Assembly: GCF_000716605.1 (NCBI RefSeq)
Contig: NZ_JNXE01000086.1
Span: 1-7,880, forward strand
DNA from: Streptomyces sp. NRRL F-525
Lineage (GTDB): Bacteria > Actinomycetota > Actinomycetes > Streptomycetales > Streptomycetaceae
DNA: 7,880 nucleotides
Reading direction: 5' to 3'
The notes below the pieces were generated by a model. The model worked only from the letters and a program-made list of their open reading frames with translations. It did not search any database and had not been told where the DNA came from. Position 1 is the stretch's first letter. Each line of letters starts with the position of its first letter. Shown one piece after another: positions 1 to 6,100 of this stretch. The position numbers and the translations under genes are program-made.

Positions 1-180
1 AACCACCACACCCCCACCCAGTTCCTCACCAACCTCGCCACCGCCCACACCCACGGCCACCCCGTAACCTGGCCCACCACCAACCCCGACACCGACACCC
101 CCACGGACACCGAGCCGGGCACGAATCCGCTGCCCGACCTCCCCACGTACCCCTTCCAACACCAGCGCTACTGGCTCAAC
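1..180 (+). other. C-terminal tail of AT1 and post-AT linker (upstream module)
   Basis: The reading opens in the last part of an acyltransferase tail (QFLTNLATAHTHG, then VTW) and runs into the conserved post-AT linker motif LPTYPFQHQRYWL at about 139-177, which marks the end of KS-AT in cis-AT PKS modules. The AT catalytic GHSxG and the HAFH/YASH specificity motif lie upstream of base 1, so extender-unit choice for this module cannot be read. Codon use here is strikingly C-rich (acc, ccc, cac, gac) compared with the following DH. Confidence 0.9.
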
Positions 181-3100
181 GCCCCCGCCCGCACCGGCGA
201 CCTGACCACCGCCGGGCTCGCCGGCACGCACCACCCGCTGCTCGGCGCCACCATCCAGCTCGCCGACGGCCAGGGCACTCTGTACACCGGCCAGCTCCCC
301 CCGCGCACCCATTCCTGGCTCACCGAGCACACCCTCGCCGACACCAGCGTGCTGCCGGCCACCGCGTTCCTCGACCTCGCGCTCCACGCGTCGGCGCAGC
401 TCGGCCTGGACCACGTCGAGGAGCTCACCCTCGAATCCCCGCTGGCGCTGCACCCGGACACGCCGATCCAGCTCCAGCTGGTCGTCAAGGAGCCGGACGA
501 CGCCGGACGACGGCCGATGACCATCCACTCCCGCGCGGCCGACAGTGACGACGAACTGCCCTGGACCCGCCATGCGACCGGCATCCTCACGCCCACGGCG
601 GGCCGGCCCACCGTGGCCGCGCTACCCAGCGGTTCGTGGCCGCCGATGGGCGCGGTACGGATCGGGAGCGACGACCTCTACGACCGGCTGGCGGACATCG
701 GGATCGGCTACGGCCCCCTCTTCCAGGGCCTGCAAGCCGCCTGGCGCGACGGCGACACCCTCTACGCCGACATCACGCTCCCCGAGGACACCGACACCAC
801 CGGCTACGGAATCCACCCCGCGCTGCTCGACGCGGCCCTGCATCCGCTGGCCCTGAGCGCGCTCAACGCCCAGGACGACGACGCCCAAACCGGCGCCAGG
901 CAGAGGCAGTTCAGGATGCCGTTCGCGTGGAGCGGGGTGACGCTGCACGCCACCGGTGCGACCGCGCTCCGCGTCGCGCTGGTCCCGACCGCGCCGGACA
1001 CCGTGGCACTGACGGTCGCGGACCCGTCCGGTGGGCTGGTGGCGACGGTCGAGGCACTGGCCGTACGGTCCGTGGCCGCCGATCAGCTGTCGCTGGGCCG
1101 CTCTGCGGACCGGGAGACGTTCTACACATGGGAGTGGCCGGCACTGGCGCCGGCCACGGACGGGAGCCTCGGCGGCGAGCTCGCCGTACTGGGCGACGAC
1201 ACCCTGGACCTGGCCAACTCCGCTTCCGGTGCGACGGCTTGCGCCGATCTCGCCGCACTCGGCCAGGCGAGTACCCTCCCGGCGTACGTCCTCGCGCCTG
1301 TCATCTCCGGGGCCGAGGATGTGGTGTCGGGCGCCGAGGCCCTCCAGGAGCATGTACGGACCCTGGTCCGGGACTGGCTCGCCGACGAGCGGTTCGCCGA
1401 GTCGAAGCTGGTCCTGGTCACCCGTGGGGCGATCGCCACCAGTGCGGACGACCCGATCACCGACCTCGCAGCATCCGCCGTGTGGGGCCTGGTCCGCTCC
1501 GCACAGACGGCGAACCCCGGCAGGTTCGTGCTCGCCGACCTGGACGAAGCCGAACCGCCGACTGCCATGCTTTCGGCTGCGCTGGCCACGGGCGAGCCCC
1601 AACTGGCCCTACGCGACGGCTTGGTGAGCACTCCTCGGCTGACCCGCACGACCGCGACAGACGCGGCACCGCTCACCCTCGACCCCGAAGGCACCGTCCT
1701 GATCACCGGCGGCACCAGTGTCATCGGCAGCCTGGCCGCCCGCCATCTGGTGGCCGAACACGGCGCCCGCCACCTGCTGTTGACCAGTCGCCGCGGCCCC
1801 GACGCCGAAGGCGCCCTCGAACTGGAAGCCGAACTCACCTCCCACGGCGCCACCGTCACCATCACCGCCTGCGACACCGCCGACCCCGACGCCCTCACCG
1901 ACCTCACCGCCGGCATCCCCACCGAACACCCCCTCACCGCCGTCATCCATACCGCGGAAGGCCCCTCGGTCGGCTCGGCCTGGAATCTGCACCGCCTGAC
2001 CCGCGACCTCGCCGTGCCACCGGCCGCCTTCGTCCTGTTCTCCTCCCTCGCAGGAGCCCTGGGCGTTCCGGATGCCCCGGAACAGGCCGCCGCCGACGCC
2101 TTCTTCGACGCCCTGGCCACCCACCGACACGCCAGTGGCCTCCCAGCGACAACGATCGCCTGGGGCCCCTGGGCAGCGGCTGCCGAGGCCACCGCGTACC
2201 CCGAAGGTGTCCTGCCGCTGCCCGCCGATCAGACGCTGGCGCTGTTCGACGCCATGCTCGCCGGCCGCGCGTCGGGCGCCCACTCGGCCCTGGTCGCGGC
2301 GGAGTTCGACACCGGCGCGCTCCGTCATCAGAGCGGTGCGGGCACATTGCCCGCGCCCCTGCGGGGCCTTGTCCCTACCCGCGCCCGCCGGGTGGACGCC
2401 AAGTCCGCCGCGCAGGGCGGTTCCGGCTGGGCACGACGGCTCGCCGGACTGTCGAAGGCCGAACAGCTCGACGTGGTGATGGACATGGTGCGGACGAACG
2501 TGGCCACGGTGCTCGGCCACGCGACGCCGGCCACCGTCGAGGGCAGCCGGGCGTTCAAGGAGGTGGGGTTCGACTCCATCACCGCCGTCGAGCTGCGCAA
2601 CCGGCTGGCGGCGGCCACGGATCTGCGGCTGCCCGCGACGTTGATCTTCGACTACCCGACGCCCACCGCGCTGGTCGGCCATCTGCGCACCGAACTGCTC
2701 GGTCTGCGTCGCGCCGAGGCCGGCAGCCTCGCGCCCACGACGGGCACCGCGACCACCGACGATCCGATCGTGATCGTCGGCATGGGCTGCCGTTATCCCG
2801 GCGGCGTGCGGTCCCCCCAGGATCTGTGGAACCTGGTCGCCAACGGGGTGGACGCCGTGTCCGGCTTCCCGGCGGACCGGGGCTGGGACACCGAAGGGCT
2901 GTACGACCCGGACCCGGACCGGTTCGGCAAGACGTACGCCCGCGAGGGCGGATTCCTCGACGACGCGGGGGACTTCGACCCGGCCTTCTTCGGGATCAGC
3001 CCGCGGGAGGCCATGGCGATCGACCCGCAGCAGCGGCTGCTGCTGGAGACCGCCTGGGAGGCCCTGGAGCGCGGCGGCATCGACCCCACCACACTGCACG

Positions 3101-6100
3101 GCAGCAGGACCGGGGTGTTCGCGGGCGTCATCTTCAACGACTACGGCACGTATCTGACCGGGTCGCCGGAGGAGTACGAGGGTTATCTGCTGACCGGGAC
3201 CATGGCGAGCGTCGCCTCCGGGCGCATCTCGTACACGCTGGGGCTCGAGGGCCCCGCGGTCACGGTGGAGACCGCGTGCTCGTCGTCGCTGGTCGCGCTC
3301 CACCTGGCCAGCCAGGCGTTGCGGCAGGGCGAGTGCGATCTGGCCCTCGCGGGCGGCGTCACGGTGATCGCGACACCCTCGGTGTTCGTGGAGTTCAGCC
3401 GGCAGCGCGGGCTGTCCGCCGACGGCCGCTGCAAGTCCTTCGCCGGGGACGCGGACGGTACGGGGTGGGCCGAGGGCGCGGGGCTGCTGGTCCTGGAGCG
3501 CCTGTCGGACGCACGGCGCAACGGCCACCCGGTCGTCGCGGTGGTCCGTGGCTCCGCCATCAACCAGGACGGTGCCAGCAACGGCCTCACCGCCCCCAAC
3601 GGCCCCGCCCAGCAGCGCGTCATCCGGCAGGCGCTCGCCAACGCCCGGCTGACCCCGGACCAGGTCGACGCCGTCGAGGCACACGGCACGGGCACCCGGC
3701 TCGGCGACCCGATCGAGGCCCAGGCGCTGTTGGCCACCTACGGCCAGGAACGGCCCTACGATCAGCCGCTGTTGCTCGGTTCGCTGAAGTCCAACATCGG
3801 GCACAGCCAGGCGGCTTCGGGCGTCGGCGGCGTGATCAAGATGGTCATGGCGATGCGGCACGGGGTGCTGCCCAAGACGCTGCACGTGAACGAGCCCTCT
3901 CCGCAGATCGACTGGGAGAGCGGCGCGGTCTCACTGCTCACCGAGGCAGTGCCGTGGCCCGCCACCGATCATCCGCGCCGGGCGGCTGTCTCCTCCTTCG
4001 GAGTCAGCGGCACCAACGCCCACGTGGTGCTGGAGGCCCCCGACGCCGCCGAGACGAGTGCGCCGGCTGCGGAGCCGTCGGGGCTGCCGGTGCTGCTGTC
4101 GGCGAAGACCGCGCCCGCGCTGCGCGGGCAGGCCGACCGGCTGCGGACCTACCTGCTGGAGCGCCCAGACGTCGAACTGGCCCCGGTACGACACGCGTTG
4201 GCGACCAGCCGGACCCGGTTCGACCACCGGGCGGTACTGCTGGCAGCCGACCGTGACGGGCTGCTGGCCGACCTGGAGGCGCTCGCGCAGGGCGTGGCCG
4301 CCGCCGAGGTCGTGCAGGGCAGCCGCCGGTCCGGCAAGACCGCCTTCCTCTTCACCGGTCAGGGCGCCCAACGCGCCCGGATGGGGTCGGAGTTGTACGC
4401 CGCTGAGCCGGTCTTCGCGATCGCGCTGGACGACGCGTGCGCGGCGCTGGACCCGCACCTGCAACGACCGCTGAAGGACGTGATGTTCGACGCGGACCCG
4501 AGCGACCTCAACTCCACCGCTTACACGCAGCCCGCACTCTTCGCCCTGGAGACCGCGTTGTTCCGGCTGCTCGAACACCGTGGCATCCAGCCGGACTTCC
4601 TGGCCGGACACTCCATCGGCGAGCTGGCCGCAGCCCACCTGGCCGGCGTCTGGTCCATGGAAGACGCGGCCACCCTCGTCGCCGCCCGGGGCCGGCTCAT
4701 GCAGGCCCTGCCGGCCGGCGGCGCGATAGTCGCCCTCCAGGCCACCGAGGACGAGGTGCGGCCGCTGCTCACCGAACTGGTGGACATCGCCGCGCTCAAC
4801 TCCCCTGCCTCCACGGTGATTTCCGGTGCCGCCGACCAGGTCCGGACGGTCGCCGAACTGCTCTCCGCCCGGGGCCGTAAAACCAAGGCGCTGGCCGTCA
4901 GCCACGCCTTCCACTCGCCGTTGATGGACCCGATGCTGGCCGAGTTCACCGCCCTCGCCGCCGGGATCACCCACCACCAGCCGGCCATCCCCATCGTCTC
5001 CACCCTGACCGGCGACCTCCTCACCGGCGACGACCTTGCCGACCCCGGCTACTGGGCCCGGCACGTGCGCCACGCGGTGCGCTTCGTCGACGCCCTGAAT
5101 ACCCTCGACCGGCAAGGCGCCACCATTTACGTCGAGTTGGGGCCGGACGCCGTCCTCACCACCGCCACCGCGGACACCCTCCCGCACGCCGAGCCCGTTC
5201 CCACGCTGCACCGCAAGCACCCCGAGCCCGACACCTTCAACCGGGCCCTGGCCCGGCTGCACATCAGCACCGACGCGAAGATCTGGGCGCCGACCGACGC
5301 CGCCCCGGGGGGACGCCCGCTCGACCTGCCCACGTACGCCTTCCAGCATCAGTACTACTGGCCCCGCCTGGTCCGTACCGGCGGAGACGTCAGGACCGCC
5401 GGCCTCGATCGGGCGAGCCACCCGCTGCTCGGGGCCACGGTCGAGATCGCCGACAACGACACCGTGCTGCTCACCGGCCGCCTGTCGCTGCGCACCCATC
5501 CCTGGCTGGCGGACCATGCGGTCATGGGCAGCGTGCTGCTGCCGGGGGCCGGATTCGTGGAGCTGGCCCTGCACGCGGGTGACCGGCTCGGCTTCGGCCG
5601 GGTGGACGACCTCACCCTGGAGGCGCCGCTGGTGATCTCGGAAACCGGGGCCGTCCAGCTCCAGGTGGCCGTGAGCGCGCCGGACACCACCGGGCACCGC
5701 CCCATCACCTTCCACTCGCGTCCGGTCGAGGCGGCGGACGACGATGCGTGGGCCGAGGCGAGCGGCTGGGTCCGCCACGCGACAGGCAGTGTGCGAGCCG
5801 AGCTGCCGACGGACGCGCAACCGGTCGACGCGGCACTCAGCAGCGCCAGTTGGCCGCCGGCCGGGGCCACCGCCGTCGACCTGACCGAGCTGTACGCGTC
5901 GACCGCCGCGGCGGGCTTCCAGTACGGGCCGACGTTCCAGGGGCTGACGGCAGCCTGGTTGCAGGGTGACGACGTCTTCGCCGAGGTCCGGCTGCCGGCT
6001 CACGAGGCACTGGACGTGAGCGGTTTCGGCATCCACCCCGCGCTGCTGGACGCGGCCCTGCACACCGTCGGCATCAAGACGTTCGCCGGCGGCGGCAACG

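Noticed and set aside
1..60. C-rich short-period repeat or tandem array at the window start.
   Set aside because: The runs of acc, ccc and cac codons translate to a plausible AT tail leading in frame to LPTYPFQHQRYWL, so this is codon bias, not a separate repeat element.
1096..1700. A hidden enoylreductase between DH1 and KR1.
   Set aside because: The stretch is the normal KR structural subdomain (AVWGLVRSAQ, LALRDG). No ER NADPH motif or quinone-oxidoreductase-like sequence is present, and the length leaves no room for one. The same applies to 6286-6870.
1948..1990. A frameshift as the cause of the odd KR1 sequence EGPSVGSA.
   Set aside because: The frame is the same on both sides and the flanking motifs (HTA and WNLHRLTRDL) are both read in frame 1. 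The change is an in-frame deletion or replacement; two compensating indels cannot be fully excluded.
2707..2757. A gene boundary with docking domains between ACP1 and KS2.
   Set aside because: The linker is short, in frame, without stop, ribosome binding site or start codon. It matches intra-polypeptide ACP-KS linkers.
636..4256. A 1,206-residue open frame on the + strand in another phase.
   Set aside because: The translation is Arg/Gly/Pro-rich with no motifs, and overlaps DH1, KR1, ACP1 and KS2, whose catalytic motifs all read in frame 1.
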